Source: Haloarcula marismortui ATCC 43049 (GTDB lineage Archaea > Halobacteriota > Halobacteria > Halobacteriales > Haloarculaceae). From it: DNA of 64,000 bases. The number at the start of each line of letters is the position of its first letter. Position 1 is the first letter of the stretch. A program made the translations under genes and the position numbers. Location of the stretch: NCBI RefSeq assembly GCF_000011085.1, contig NC_006397.1:1-64000 (forward strand). The letters are read 5' to 3'. Shown here one piece after another: positions 48,308 to 57,706 of this stretch. The notes under the pieces are model-generated. The model made no database searches, had not been told where the DNA came from, and was given only the letters and a program-made list of their open reading frames with translations.

Positions 48308-48790
48308 TTAGTCGTTCGCGGCCTGCTCGCTCAGCATCTCCACAACTTCCTGAACACGTTCCTCATCAGCTTCGATACCACGCTCTCGGAGGATCTGGAG
48401 GGCGACCTCGTCACCGTGGTCCGCAATCACCCGGAGACACGCATCTTGAAACTCTCGTCCCTCGAACTCGGGGACATCAAACATTGAGCATACGGCAGTC
48501 ACCGAGGATCGCATTCGGGTGACGCCATTCCACGTCTCCTCTCGGACATAGAAGCCGTGCATATCGGTCTCGTCAAAGGAGAAAGCCGGCCCGCCGGTGG
48601 ATTCGTCCATATCCTCCTTATCTTGATCAGGTGCGGACTCAATCTCCGACTCTGTGTCCTCAGTAGCTATCTCCTCATCCGGTTGCGGTTCATCCTCCGT
48701 GTCAGTACGTTCGTCGTCTGGCGCCGTCTCTTCCTCCGTTTGTTTGAGCTGTTCGGCGACGTCTCCGAAACGGTCGTCCTCATTAGGCAT
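48308..48790 (-). CDS. ParA-associated small acidic protein
   Basis: A 160-residue protein whose ATG (48790) overlaps the end of parA. Residues 12-70 are an acidic low-complexity stretch (DTEDEPQPDEEIATEDTESE), followed by GPAFSFDETDMHGFYVREE and a C-terminal helical domain (FQDACLRVIADHGDEVALQI). Position fits the second partition component (the DNA-binding partner of ParA), but no ParB fold is recognisable. The C-terminal domain may bind the sites at 48250 and 49683-49946. Confidence 0.65.
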   Translation of the reverse strand: MPNEDDRFGDVAEQLKQTEEETAPDDERTDTEDEPQPDEEIATEDTESEIESAPDQDKEDMDESTGGPAFSFDETDMHGFYVREETWNGVTRMRSSVTAVCSMFDVPEFEGREFQDACLRVIADHGDEVALQILRERGIEADEERVQEVVEMLSEQAAND

Positions 48791-49655
48791 GGCTGTGTTC
48801 CTCCACGAGGTCCGCCAAGTGGTCGAAATTCGGGATCTGGTCACAGTCTTCGTCGAACTCTGAGACGGGCATTCCTTGCTTGAACGCGCGGGAAATCGCA
48901 GTCCGTTCCCGGATTCCAGGCTTTGGAATACTCTCAACGGTCTGATCAGAATCATCAAGAGTATCGAATATCTCTGGGTCGATACGAGCGTACTCAGGGA
49001 CGAACGCACCGAACTCTCGATTGAGATTTTCAACGAGGGTCCGATGCTCGTTGTGTTGCCCCATTGTTTCTCGAATTATATTTGGGGTAACTGCGAGGAT
49101 GTCTAACCCGATATTCTGCCGGATTGGAGAAATTTGACGTTCAATCATCTTATTGAGACCGTTAATCGAGCCAGCACGTGGGATCAGCGGGACTATGACA
49201 CGTTGGACTGCGATGAGAGCGTTGTCAGAAAGTTTCCCTCGGCCACCTGCCGCATCAATTATCACGTAGTCGTATCCGTTTTGAATGAGCGGATCAACGA
49301 CGTTCCGCCGAAGCTTCACATCTGCAAATCGTTCGTCCTTCAGCCTCGTCTCCACATTCTCGAGATCGTTGCTCGACGGGAGCAGGTGAACGCCGAAATC
49401 CGTCTCAATAAGGAGGTCCTCGGGGTCCTCACCATTGATGAGGGCGTCACCGAGGTTAATATCTCGATCGTAGGCATCATCGTACCCAAGCTGGGTCGTC
49501 ATGTGCCCGTCCTTATCCAGATCTATGAGTACCGTCTCATGGCCGCGAGCAGCGAGTCTATCAGCGATGTTGAGTGCGATCGTGGATTTTCCTACGCCGC
49601 CCTTTAGCAACGAGACAGCTGCTCCAGGGAGCCCCTCAAACTCGTCGGCACTCAT
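48783..49655 (-). CDS. parA: ParA-family partition ATPase
   Basis: A 290-residue ParA/Soj/MinD-type ATPase with a deviant Walker A (KGGVGKST, residues 18-25), LIDLDKDGHMTTQLGY, and YDYVIIDAAGG as Walker B. It drives plasmid or chromosome segregation by forming gradients on DNA. Overlaps the small acidic gene at its 3' end. Upstream lie palindromic sites that could be its centromere and promoter, then the second orc gene. Confidence 0.9.
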   Translation of the reverse strand: MSADEFEGLPGAAVSLLKGGVGKSTIALNIADRLAARGHETVLIDLDKDGHMTTQLGYDDAYDRDINLGDALINGEDPEDLLIETDFGVHLLPSSNDLENVETRLKDERFADVKLRRNVVDPLIQNGYDYVIIDAAGGRGKLSDNALIAVQRVIVPLIPRAGSINGLNKMIERQISPIRQNIGLDILAVTPNIIRETMGQHNEHRTLVENLNREFGAFVPEYARIDPEIFDTLDDSDQTVESIPKPGIRERTAISRAFKQGMPVSEFDEDCDQIPNFDHLADLVEEHSHA

Positions 49656-49682
49656 AGGTCAGCACTCCCGTAACAAATGAAT

Positions 49683-49946
49683 TTTGTACATTTTGCAGAT
49701 AATTCACATTGTGCGAATATTAAACGTTGTGTGCGTTTCGTTGATAATGTAGGTTTTGCTCGACTCATACGATACTAATGAAGTTCATCCATGTTAATTC
49801 TGCGTCAGACAGATTGCGTACGCCATCCACACAATCTACATTTTGTATATTATGTAGATTGTTGCTACAATCCTTATTTTGCCATAATCACCGAAATATA
49901 CATAATTCGAAAAATTTGCATAATCTACATTTTGTGTACTAATGTG
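49683..49946. repeat. AT-rich palindromic sites upstream of parA (candidate centromere)
   Basis: At least four units with an ACATTTTGT or ACATTGTG core occur at 49687-49722, 49832-49861 and 49919-49946. The middle one is a clean 9-bp inverted repeat, CAATCTACA and TGTAGATTG around an 12-base centre. Sites are similar to 48250-48273. They lie between parA and the orc gene and are likely bound by the partition partner or by the regulator of parA. Confidence 0.55.
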
Positions 49947-50204
49947 ATCACCAAGCATTAATTGACGGAATGGACGGAATCCGCAGTATCTCGCGGCAGA
50001 ATAAGGTTGTAACTAGCCGTTCACTACAAAAAACTGATCGTGATCATCAAACTAATCAGAGTGTCTCGGCTCCGAAATCGGAGTTGTCTGTCTAACCCCC
50101 GGTAAGTAAAGTTGCTGGCTATCAAGCTATAGAGTATAGATAAGTATTAGCCAACAACCAATTGTAGCCGATCTTGTTGTTGGTTAATCCGGATCACGAC
50201 AGAA

Positions 50205-51485
50205 TCAGAACGAGTCTAACGTCGTCGATGTCTCGTCTGTAGCAAACAACTCCGCTAACCGCTCGTCCTCTTGAAGTACTTCCTGTGCCAAATCCGCGCG
50301 AATCGAAAATTCGTACTCATAGTATGAGCCCCCTTTGGGGCCCTTATTCTGTTCATCTACGTCCAGGAATCCTTTCAGCGTCAACTGTGACAACCGGTCA
50401 TGAATCGTTCTGTCAGTCCGCACATCCGCATCGATACGCTTTGCAGCCATTACATACCGCTCATAAATTCGGTTACGCTTGGACGGCGTTTCATCCTCCC
50501 GCTCCAACAGTAATAGGGAGTAGAGAGTCAGTTTACTCTGTGTTGGCAAGCGAGTTAATTCGTCGCGCACTTTATCGCGCTCAACAATCTCGTCTGCCTG
50601 TCTCACATGCGCTCCGGTGATGACGTCGGACTCCTCATCTCGTGCCAGATCTCCAGCCTTATACAATCGCTTCAGCGCCTGTCGGGCACTTCCAGAGTCT
50701 TGTGCGGCAAACGCTGCACACAACGGAACCACATCGCCCTCCAAAATATCAGACTGTAACTCATAACTGCCATCATCAAGTCGCTGAGCCGAAGTACCGT
50801 GAAACGCCTCACCAGCACGCTGTTTCAAGATGTTCCCGAGTTCGTTCGCATCATACGGTGGAAAATGGATCTCTTCGTCAGCGAGACTGTCCTTCACACG
50901 CGCTGAGAGGTTATCGCGGAACGTGAAGTCATTCGAGATACCGATTACCCCAACCAGTGTATCTTCAACGTTCTCGTTATCGTTCGCCCGTGGAAGCTTA
51001 TACAGGATGTCATCATCATTCCCAATGGCATCAATTTCGTCAAGTACGATCAAGCAATGTGTTGCATCGAGTGCTTCCAGCTCATCGAACAACATATTGT
51101 AGATCATCCCGCTCGGATACCCGGTCGGTTTGATTTGCTCGGTTGGCGGACGAAATTGATTAATGAGGTTTGCAGCCACCTGATAACTGCTGTTCAGCGA
51201 TTTGCAATTTAGCTCAATTACTTGAACATCGACACCGTCGATATTTTGCTGATCCTCGATCAGTCGTTCAACGACCATCCTCGAAGATAGTGTCTTCCCG
51301 ACTCCAGTCTGGCCATATAGAAATAGGTTTTTCGGCGGCGCACCGTTAATCACAGGTTTGAGCGCACTCTGGTACTGCTCAAGTTCTGTGTCGCGCTCAA
51401 TAAGGCGGTCAGGTTGATACCCGTCCCGTAGGACCGATTCGTCTCGGAAGATAGTGGAGTCAGGAGAGAACGGTTCGAGTCCCAT
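50205..51485 (-). CDS. orc1: Orc1/Cdc6 replication initiator B
   Basis: A 426-residue AAA+ initiator. Walker A GQTGVGKT (58-65), Walker B CLIVLDEID (D149, E150), and a C-terminal winged-helix part with LTLYSLLLLEREDETPSKRN. It shares the plan of initiator A but differs through most of the sequence. Its start faces a block of its own repeats (51520-52294), so it should serve a different origin. The ParA module lies downstream. Confidence 0.93.
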   Translation of the reverse strand: MGLEPFSPDSTIFRDESVLRDGYQPDRLIERDTELEQYQSALKPVINGAPPKNLFLYGQTGVGKTLSSRMVVERLIEDQQNIDGVDVQVIELNCKSLNSSYQVAANLINQFRPPTEQIKPTGYPSGMIYNMLFDELEALDATHCLIVLDEIDAIGNDDDILYKLPRANDNENVEDTLVGVIGISNDFTFRDNLSARVKDSLADEEIHFPPYDANELGNILKQRAGEAFHGTSAQRLDDGSYELQSDILEGDVVPLCAAFAAQDSGSARQALKRLYKAGDLARDEESDVITGAHVRQADEIVERDKVRDELTRLPTQSKLTLYSLLLLEREDETPSKRNRIYERYVMAAKRIDADVRTDRTIHDRLSQLTLKGFLDVDEQNKGPKGGSYYEYEFSIRADLAQEVLQEDERLAELFATDETSTTLDSF

Positions 51486-51519
51486 CGTATACCCGATAGA
51501 TACAATCTATGTGAAATAA

Positions 51520-52294
51520 AACCACCGCTTCATGGGACTCATTTGTTTCATGAGATGCCCCCACTGCTTCATGAGACATATGCGTCGGTTTTCACATGAG
51601 TTGGGACGTTTTGCACTAACCCCCTCCCCCCAGATTTCACGAGAGTATCGTTAGAGAGGAGGGGAAGAGAGGGCAAAATGAAACTCTGAATGAGAAGAAG
51701 ATTTAATACAGATAGATTAGAACAGGATCCGTAATACGTTAGGTTCAGTTTAATTCTCTAGTGAGGTCCCAGCAAGAAACGTCAGACATTATTTCTTCCC
51801 TCCCCTCCCCTACAGCAACTCTCATGAAATATGGGGGGAGGGGGAGAGATCAACCTGCATGAGTAAGGAGACATCAACTTCTCATGGATTGTCGCTAACA
51901 AACGACATCCATCGCTAGTAGCCTATATCCATAGGAATCTACGGTCGCGTTGCTCTTCATTTGATTCACTGAGAGACCATCAATCCCTCTCCACTCACTG
52001 TCTGGACTCCGTGCTTTCTCTGAGTTACTACACAATTGATGACCTGCTCTGTTCATACTACACCCCACATTTCATGAGTTAGGAGCTGCGCTGCTATTCT
52101 TGAACTCTCGTGAAATGTGGGGGGTGGGGAACAAAATTCCGGTTAACTGGTCCATATTAACTCTCGTGAAAACCGGGGGGTCCCACTTCTCCACGACCGA
52201 TACAGCAAGACAGGCACTATCAGAGTTGAATTACGCCGCCTGTGTAGGTGTTTGCGTTGGAAGTCTCATCTGGAGGCTCTCATGAAAAGGGACA
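51520..52294. other. candidate replication origin 2 with ORB-like repeats
   Basis: About ten copies of CTCRTGAAATNTGGGGG or its shorter core TTTCATGAG occur. Plus-oriented as C-run then TTTCATGAG: 51520, 51543, 51558, 51588, 51626 and 52061. Opposite: 51817, 52103, 52159 and 52275. The core TCATGA is palindromic and the C/G-run sets direction. AT-rich DNA lies between (51700-51760). Placement beside orc1 B parallels origin 1, but the repeat sequence is different. Confidence 0.75.
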
Positions 52295-52471
52295 GATTAA
52301 ACATAACATCGCAGCTGAAATTATTCAGGTCAGCTATCCTGTACCACATGAGACATCTGTTTATCTAACTGAACTCAGGCCTCCTGTTTGTTCTAATACA
52401 TCATGTAGGCGATTGAGATATTGCCCACTATGTCCGTTTTGTGCAACCCTCACAGTCGGAGGTTCCACACA

Positions 52472-52750
52472 ATGTCCAATCCACCAGACGATGCATTGCT
52501 GACCGAACTCGCAACCTACCAGAACCGAAAGCTCCTGCTCTGGCAACTTGCAGCAGACGGACGCTCGTTCTGTGGTATCCAGTTTATGGCTCGGGAGCGC
52601 GACCTGCAGGGCGCGCCCGTCGACGAACAAGTCCAAGCCTTCGTCGACGATATGCTCTCGGACGGCGAGGTTCGACCAGAGTACGACGCGATGGCGGACT
52701 GGGAAGCCCTGGAAGCGAACCACGGCGACACCGCCGACCAGTACCTCTAG
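52472..52750 (+). CDS. hypothetical plasmid-type protein
   Basis: A 92-residue acidic soluble protein starting MSNPPDDALLTELATYQNRK with helices and LSDGEVRPEYDAMADWEALE later. The start at 52472 was preferred to an upstream in-frame ATG within decayed-looking DNA. It is just past origin 2 and followed by another unknown gene on the same strand. Not recognised. Confidence 0.55.
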   Translation: MSNPPDDALLTELATYQNRKLLLWQLAADGRSFCGIQFMARERDLQGAPVDEQVQAFVDDMLSDGEVRPEYDAMADWEALEANHGDTADQYL

Positions 52751-52807
52751 ATCGGACTCTGCCGCAGGGCGATTTTGTGTCGCCTCCATGGCTGGAGGCT
52801 TTCCAGT

Positions 52808-53632
52808 ATGTTGCCGACAGCCGAACCACCGTTTGACCCGATCTTCGTTGATGAACCGCTGCTTACCTCAAACTACAAAGAGACGATCATCAGCAAAGTC
52901 GGCTTGCCATTCTACGCCGACGTTGAGCGCCCCGATGAAGCGCCCGCTGACGAGCGCGAGCGAACCATCGACCTTGCGGAGCGAGTCCTGCGTGCCGGCG
53001 GCGTCCGAACCGGCTTCGGACACCACGAGGAAGTCCGGACCTCGATGGAGTCGTGGGCTCCCAATGCCGACGAGGAATGTGATGCTAGCCCCGGCTACTG
53101 GCGCTCTTATGTCCTCTTGATGTTTCCCCAAGAGATGAACTTCGGGCAGCTAAACGGCGAACCCGAGCAGAAGCACAAGAAGGCCAAGACCGTGCTTGCG
53201 TGGGCCGCCGACTGTATCGACAGCGACGTCCTTCAGGAGATCGAGCGGTCCCAAGCCGAGGACATCAAGCAAGCATGGCGCGACGCCGCAGAAGCCGAAC
53301 TGACCCAACGCGAAATCGAGCAGTTCGCTGAGGACCCGCCAGACAAACTCGATGGGTGGACGAAACTTGACGCCAACCACGACGGTGTTGAGGTTGCCTA
53401 CGTCGCTGACAACCACGGGACGCCGTCGGTCGCGGCCGTCTTTGAGGGTGCTGACAGCGAGTTGGAGGCGCTTGAGTTCACGCTGGCGGCGTGGCAAGAG
53501 AACGACGGCAATCCTCGTCAGGCAAGGCCAAATCGGTACTGTGTCACGACTGACGGTGACGGGGCCTACGCCCAACTCCGGTCGCATCTGCTGACCTTCG
53601 AGGTTGAGCCGATGGAGGCACTCGAAGTGTAG
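52808..53632 (+). CDS. hypothetical acidic protein
   Basis: A 274-residue soluble protein. A conserved-looking segment is ECDASPGYWRSYVLLMFPQE, followed by a helical part (KAKTVLAWAADCIDSDVLQE) and a C-terminal beta-rich part (VEVAYVADNHGTPSVAAVFE). No membrane span or catalytic motif. ATG 52808 was chosen; a TTG lies 11 codons upstream. Together with the previous gene it may form a unit of the replicon backbone. Family unknown. Confidence 0.6.
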   Translation: MLPTAEPPFDPIFVDEPLLTSNYKETIISKVGLPFYADVERPDEAPADERERTIDLAERVLRAGGVRTGFGHHEEVRTSMESWAPNADEECDASPGYWRSYVLLMFPQEMNFGQLNGEPEQKHKKAKTVLAWAADCIDSDVLQEIERSQAEDIKQAWRDAAEAELTQREIEQFAEDPPDKLDGWTKLDANHDGVEVAYVADNHGTPSVAAVFEGADSELEALEFTLAAWQENDGNPRQARPNRYCVTTDGDGAYAQLRSHLLTFEVEPMEALEV

Positions 53633-53885
53633 GGCCATTCCTGCGCTGAGCATGGTCACATCCCAGGTTCACCACACCGTGTTTCGAGTGTAAATACTAC
53701 TGTAGTCTGGTGGTTTTTCACCGGAAGCGGTGGTGTGTATGCACGCGTGAGCAGTAGTGGTTTGATGATGGCAGTGCTGGATCAAATATGTTGTTTAGTA
53801 TCAATTAACGGATTGTACCTTGGCGGGGTCGGTTTTCGGTAGCTTCAGTGCTCGGTGGACGCGTTCAACTACCTTTCTGGCGTGG
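53633..53885. other. intergenic, no gene
   Basis: Between two convergent genes. No frame or repeat stands out. A possible transcript end of either gene could be here. Confidence 0.3.
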
Positions 53886-56192
53886 CTAACTCCCACCAAG
53901 CACCCGCTTGAACAGGGTAAACGTGAGCAGCGTGAACAGGAGTCCATTGAGCATCCCCTGACTCGCCGCGAGGAGCTTCGCTCCCCACCCGATAGGACCG
54001 ATTCCGCCGTAGCCGATGGTAGAAAAGGAAATGTATGAGTAGTAGATGCCATTTCCTATTACTGCCAGCTGGTCCTCGGCATTCCAGACAACGCCTGCCC
54101 CAGTCTCCAAGGGGCCTCCGAGGACATACAAAATGCCGTATACGAGTGGAAGAAGAAACGTAAGCGCAGCAATCCGCGGGAGTCGATTCCCGTAGCCACA
54201 AGTAAACTGCATCACACGGTTCAGGACGACACTAGCCCCCTTCTTTGCCTTCGTCGTTGCGTCCAGCGAGTATTCGTCTCTGATGAGACTGAGATTTTTT
54301 CGCCGGTTGTAGTGGAACCGCTTGTATTCGAACTCGCGACTCGCGGGCGTATCGCCGACGTCGTTGGCACTCGTCATTGCTTTCCGGTAGGTCTCTTCAA
54401 TCACGTCGGGAGTCATTTCCACGCTGAAATCGCCAGTCGCGTTGTTCCCGCTGAACTCGTGTAGAACCCAGTCGTTCCGCTCTAAGTACGAGTGGTGATC
54501 CGAGAAGTCGAAATGGTCGAAGTCAGTACGGCAGAACCGAAACTGATCAAGCAGTTCACCGGACCCGTTCTCGCTTCCCAACTGGACGTTTCCGACTGTG
54601 GCCTCGGTGAAGTCGAATGGAATATTGGAATCGCCGGGTTCGACGATTTGGCCGCCACTAATACTCGCGCTGACGAAATTCATATAGATATCATCGTCAA
54701 GCGCGTGGAGACGGATATGCACCTCACCAGTAACGGTCGCGCCGGTGAAATCAACCTCGACCGCGAATCTAGTATCCCATAGAGACAGGTTCGTGAACGT
54801 AGCCTCCCGAAACGTAGCGTTGGTCTCGAAGACCGCCTCCTCGAATGTAGCGTTATCTTCGAGCGATTTTGCTTCCCCCTCGAAGAGCGCACCCACGAAG
54901 CTGGCTTCGGACTTGAACGTCGCTCTCTTGAAGCTCACGTCCTCGTGAAACCGCACTTCATCGAAGGTCGCAGGCCCACCAAAGGTCGCGTTCACGAAAT
55001 CCGCGTCGGCGTAAAACTCCGTTTCGAAGGCACTAACAGAGCCCTCGAAGGTGGCGTCGTGGGCATGTACAGGATCGCTGAACACCGCCCGGTCGAGACA
55101 GAGGTCGCCGAGCACGTGCATATCATGGCAGTCGACCCGGGCTTCGAACTCCGCACGGTCGAGGTTGAGCCGCCCATCGAAGGTGGTTTCGCTGAAATCA
55201 GCGTACCGGAACCGGGCTAGCTTGAAATCAGCATCCCCACGGAAATGCGCATTGTCGAATGCGATATCATCTTCAACGGTACGGGCGCCGCCATTGAACT
55301 CGGTTCCCCGGAAGTTGGCACGTCCATCGACAGTAACGTCGGTAAACGTAGCGTCTTCGTTGAACGTGGCCTCATTGAACGTTGCTGACCGGCGGAACTC
55401 TGTAGTCGCGAATGTGGTGTCATCACCGAATATCGCGTGGGTAAACGTCGCATCATCGTCGAATTGCGTGTCGGCAAACGTCGCACACTCAACCGCTGCG
55501 CGATTGAACAATGCGGCTGACTCGAAGTGAGCGCCAGCAAAGGAGATATGATCGTCTAACTCGTGGCTGGAGCCACGTGCGGTGATGTTCCGAAATGAGG
55601 TCTCCCCGGTAAATGATGCGTCTCGGAAGCTCGTATCCTCATCAAAGATCGCTTCATCGCAGTCGACACGACCGTGAAAGTGTGCCTGAGAAAAGCGGAC
55701 ATCTTCGTGGAACGTCGTCTCATTCGCCGAGAATTCGTCGGTGACCGTGACTGCTGTCGCCTCAAGAATACCCGATAGGATGGCATCGTCGAGCTTGAGA
55801 CTGCCAATGGTCGCCTCCCGGAGATTGATTCCTTGCGCAATGTGGCCGTGGGTGATGTCTAGTGCCGCAATATCGGCATGTTGGAAGTTGAGCAGATGGT
55901 TTGTCGCCCCGTCGATTTGCTGATATGTGAGCGACATTGTGGGAAGGTCGGCCCCGACGTACTCGTTACTTCGCGGGTCTTGAGAGGTGAGGTTCTCACG
56001 GAGTGTCTGCACGATATCGTCGTCGGTCACATCGAGTGACCGGCGCTCGGCACGCGACATATGGAAGATGCAGTTGTCGCTCTCTGCGTGAGACTCGTGT
56101 GGGCACTCCCATGTTGTCTCGATATACGCGTCTGTCTCGTTTGACGGGTCAAAGCGATACGAACATGTCTCGGCGTCGGGGACTGAGCTCAT
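53886..56192 (-). CDS. pentapeptide-repeat K+-channel-like protein
   Basis: A 768-residue protein. Residues about 10-45 hold possible metal ligands (CSYRF, WECPHES, DNCIFH). Residues about 85-560 are dozens of A(D/N)LxX-type pentapeptides (FNEATFNEDATFTDV style), which fold as a right-handed beta-helix. Near the C-terminus come two membrane helices (around 650-670 and 740-765) with a pore loop FSTIGYGGIG whose TIGYG (725-729) is the K+ selectivity filter motif. So it is a two-helix channel with a very large soluble domain. Last gene of a five-gene operon, 76 bases after the 313-residue protein. Confidence 0.85.
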   Translation of the reverse strand: MSSVPDAETCSYRFDPSNETDAYIETTWECPHESHAESDNCIFHMSRAERRSLDVTDDDIVQTLRENLTSQDPRSNEYVGADLPTMSLTYQQIDGATNHLLNFQHADIAALDITHGHIAQGINLREATIGSLKLDDAILSGILEATAVTVTDEFSANETTFHEDVRFSQAHFHGRVDCDEAIFDEDTSFRDASFTGETSFRNITARGSSHELDDHISFAGAHFESAALFNRAAVECATFADTQFDDDATFTHAIFGDDTTFATTEFRRSATFNEATFNEDATFTDVTVDGRANFRGTEFNGGARTVEDDIAFDNAHFRGDADFKLARFRYADFSETTFDGRLNLDRAEFEARVDCHDMHVLGDLCLDRAVFSDPVHAHDATFEGSVSAFETEFYADADFVNATFGGPATFDEVRFHEDVSFKRATFKSEASFVGALFEGEAKSLEDNATFEEAVFETNATFREATFTNLSLWDTRFAVEVDFTGATVTGEVHIRLHALDDDIYMNFVSASISGGQIVEPGDSNIPFDFTEATVGNVQLGSENGSGELLDQFRFCRTDFDHFDFSDHHSYLERNDWVLHEFSGNNATGDFSVEMTPDVIEETYRKAMTSANDVGDTPASREFEYKRFHYNRRKNLSLIRDEYSLDATTKAKKGASVVLNRVMQFTCGYGNRLPRIAALTFLLPLVYGILYVLGGPLETGAGVVWNAEDQLAVIGNGIYYSYISFSTIGYGGIGPIGWGAKLLAASQGMLNGLLFTLLTFTLFKRVLGGS

Positions 56193-56268
56193 ACGTCGCT
56201 AGGGGAGAGTGAACTGGGCATTGGGGTAGCTATTCAGTAGCGTGATTGTTTATTTGGAGCATAGTCGT

Positions 56269-57210
56269 TCAAAAAATCTCACGCCGTTCCTCCGGAGTGA
56301 GCGACGTATCCGGGGCGGAGTGTGCGCAGTGTTCGCACTCGTAGCTGCCGCCTCCTTCTTCGTACGTAATGATTGGTGTCCCCAGTATGAAGAACGCCTC
56401 CTTTTGTTGGCGTTCGATGATCGCATCAGCGGCTTCACCACACCCTCGACACCAGTCCTCATCTTCGGCAACCGACTGATAGGTCACCTTCGCGCGGCCG
56501 AACGTGACCGCGCTGTACGCTTCGTCTTCGGTCGTCTCAATGAGATCGTCGGCCGGAAACGGCTGCACGTCGATCGTATTGTCGAACCCGGTTTCGACGG
56601 CCGTGTCGACGTCGATGTAGGGACCCAGGTCGACTCGATTGTCCCGACCGACAATATGGACCTCGACAGCGGCATCGCCGCGAACAATGAGTTCGTTGTT
56701 CGTCCCAATGAGATAGCAGCTGACACTGCCTGTCGCGCCTGTCACGTTAACGGTGGACTGACAGCCTGAGAGAACGACCCCAGTGTTGGGATCCGTTACC
56801 TCTCGCTGTTGTTGCCAGCCACTTACCGTGACGTCGTAGGTTGCGGGGTCACGAGACGGCGCATCGCTTGTGCCGGCGTCAAAGACCTGTTCGGGGCCAC
56901 GCGCTGAGAGTGCCCCATCGACAGCGCCGTGGGCGATGAACACGTCTTCGGCTGTGCCAACCGCGAGGTCACCATGGACGCCATCCGGTTCCGTGTAGCC
57001 ATCCTCCAGCGTACCGGTGATATCAGTCACCGGGTCAGCCACGTCAGCAGCCGGTGTGATTGGCACGCCGGTGAAGACGTACTCGACGTTCCGCAAGTCG
57101 AGATCGCCGTCAATCGAGTCGGGCTGTACATACATGTCTTCCAGTCCGGACATCCGAACCGGTGTCTCTATGCCGCCGTTGAGAGTCACGTCGCCTGTGT
57201 ACTCGCTCAT
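56269..57210 (-). CDS. beta-solenoid-like protein with C-terminal Cys pairs
   Basis: A 313-residue protein with no signal. Residues 5-100 repeat a motif LEDMYVQPDSIDGDL, AEDVFIAHGAVDGAL; residues about 130-220 hold NELIVRGDAAVEVHIVGRDN. Both are beta-solenoid-like. The end has CRGCG and CEHCAH, likely a zinc site. ATG 57210 was chosen over the longer frame to 57396, which lies inside the upstream gene. It follows the 159-residue gene by 16 bases. Family unknown. Confidence 0.72.
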   Translation of the reverse strand: MSEYTGDVTLNGGIETPVRMSGLEDMYVQPDSIDGDLDLRNVEYVFTGVPITPAADVADPVTDITGTLEDGYTEPDGVHGDLAVGTAEDVFIAHGAVDGALSARGPEQVFDAGTSDAPSRDPATYDVTVSGWQQQREVTDPNTGVVLSGCQSTVNVTGATGSVSCYLIGTNNELIVRGDAAVEVHIVGRDNRVDLGPYIDVDTAVETGFDNTIDVQPFPADDLIETTEDEAYSAVTFGRAKVTYQSVAEDEDWCRGCGEAADAIIERQQKEAFFILGTPIITYEEGGGSYECEHCAHSAPDTSLTPEERREIF

Positions 57211-57226
57211 GGTGTGAATCGGTCCG

Positions 57227-57706
57227 TTAGATGCTAGTCGGGGCCCAGTACTGCGCGATGCTTGTGGTGGTAACCACCAGCAAGTCGTGCTCTGGGTAGG
57301 TGTGGTACGTCTCGAACGTCCTGTCGTCGGTCGTGATCGCCGTATAGGCACGTGGCCCGAACTCGTAGCAAAGGTCGTAGTCCGCTTCCGGGTCAAATTC
57401 CGATAGTGGGAGAGTCATTGCCATGCTAGACACACCGTGTGGACTCGCAAGTGAGTCCGTACAGCCCTGTTCGAGCGGAATTACCTCGGCATCCTGTTCG
57501 GAGATGGGTTTGCACGAGCAAATTTCATGGAACCCGAGCGAGTCGGCAGTAACGGCGTGTGAGTTGCCGATGACGCGGAAGGTAGCTGTCTCCCCACAGA
57601 AGGGGAGCGTCTGTGCTTGTTTTACATCCATCGCGTTGAACGACGGCGGCACATCAGGATGTGCCAGATAGAGTTCAGTCGTGGTCTGGTGTGTTGTGTC
57701 GCCCAT
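57227..57706 (-). CDS. hypothetical protein in SpeE-channel operon
   Basis: A 159-residue acidic soluble protein with Cys-containing motif (FHEICSCKPISEQDAEVIPLE, CTDSL) and beta-rich ends. Its ATG shares one base with the stop of the SpeE-like gene (TAATG), so translation is coupled. Family unknown. Present between the spermidine-synthase-like and beta-solenoid genes, it probably works with them. Confidence 0.68.
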   Translation of the reverse strand: MGDTTHQTTTELYLAHPDVPPSFNAMDVKQAQTLPFCGETATFRVIGNSHAVTADSLGFHEICSCKPISEQDAEVIPLEQGCTDSLASPHGVSSMAMTLPLSEFDPEADYDLCYEFGPRAYTAITTDDRTFETYHTYPEHDLLVVTTTSIAQYWAPTSI

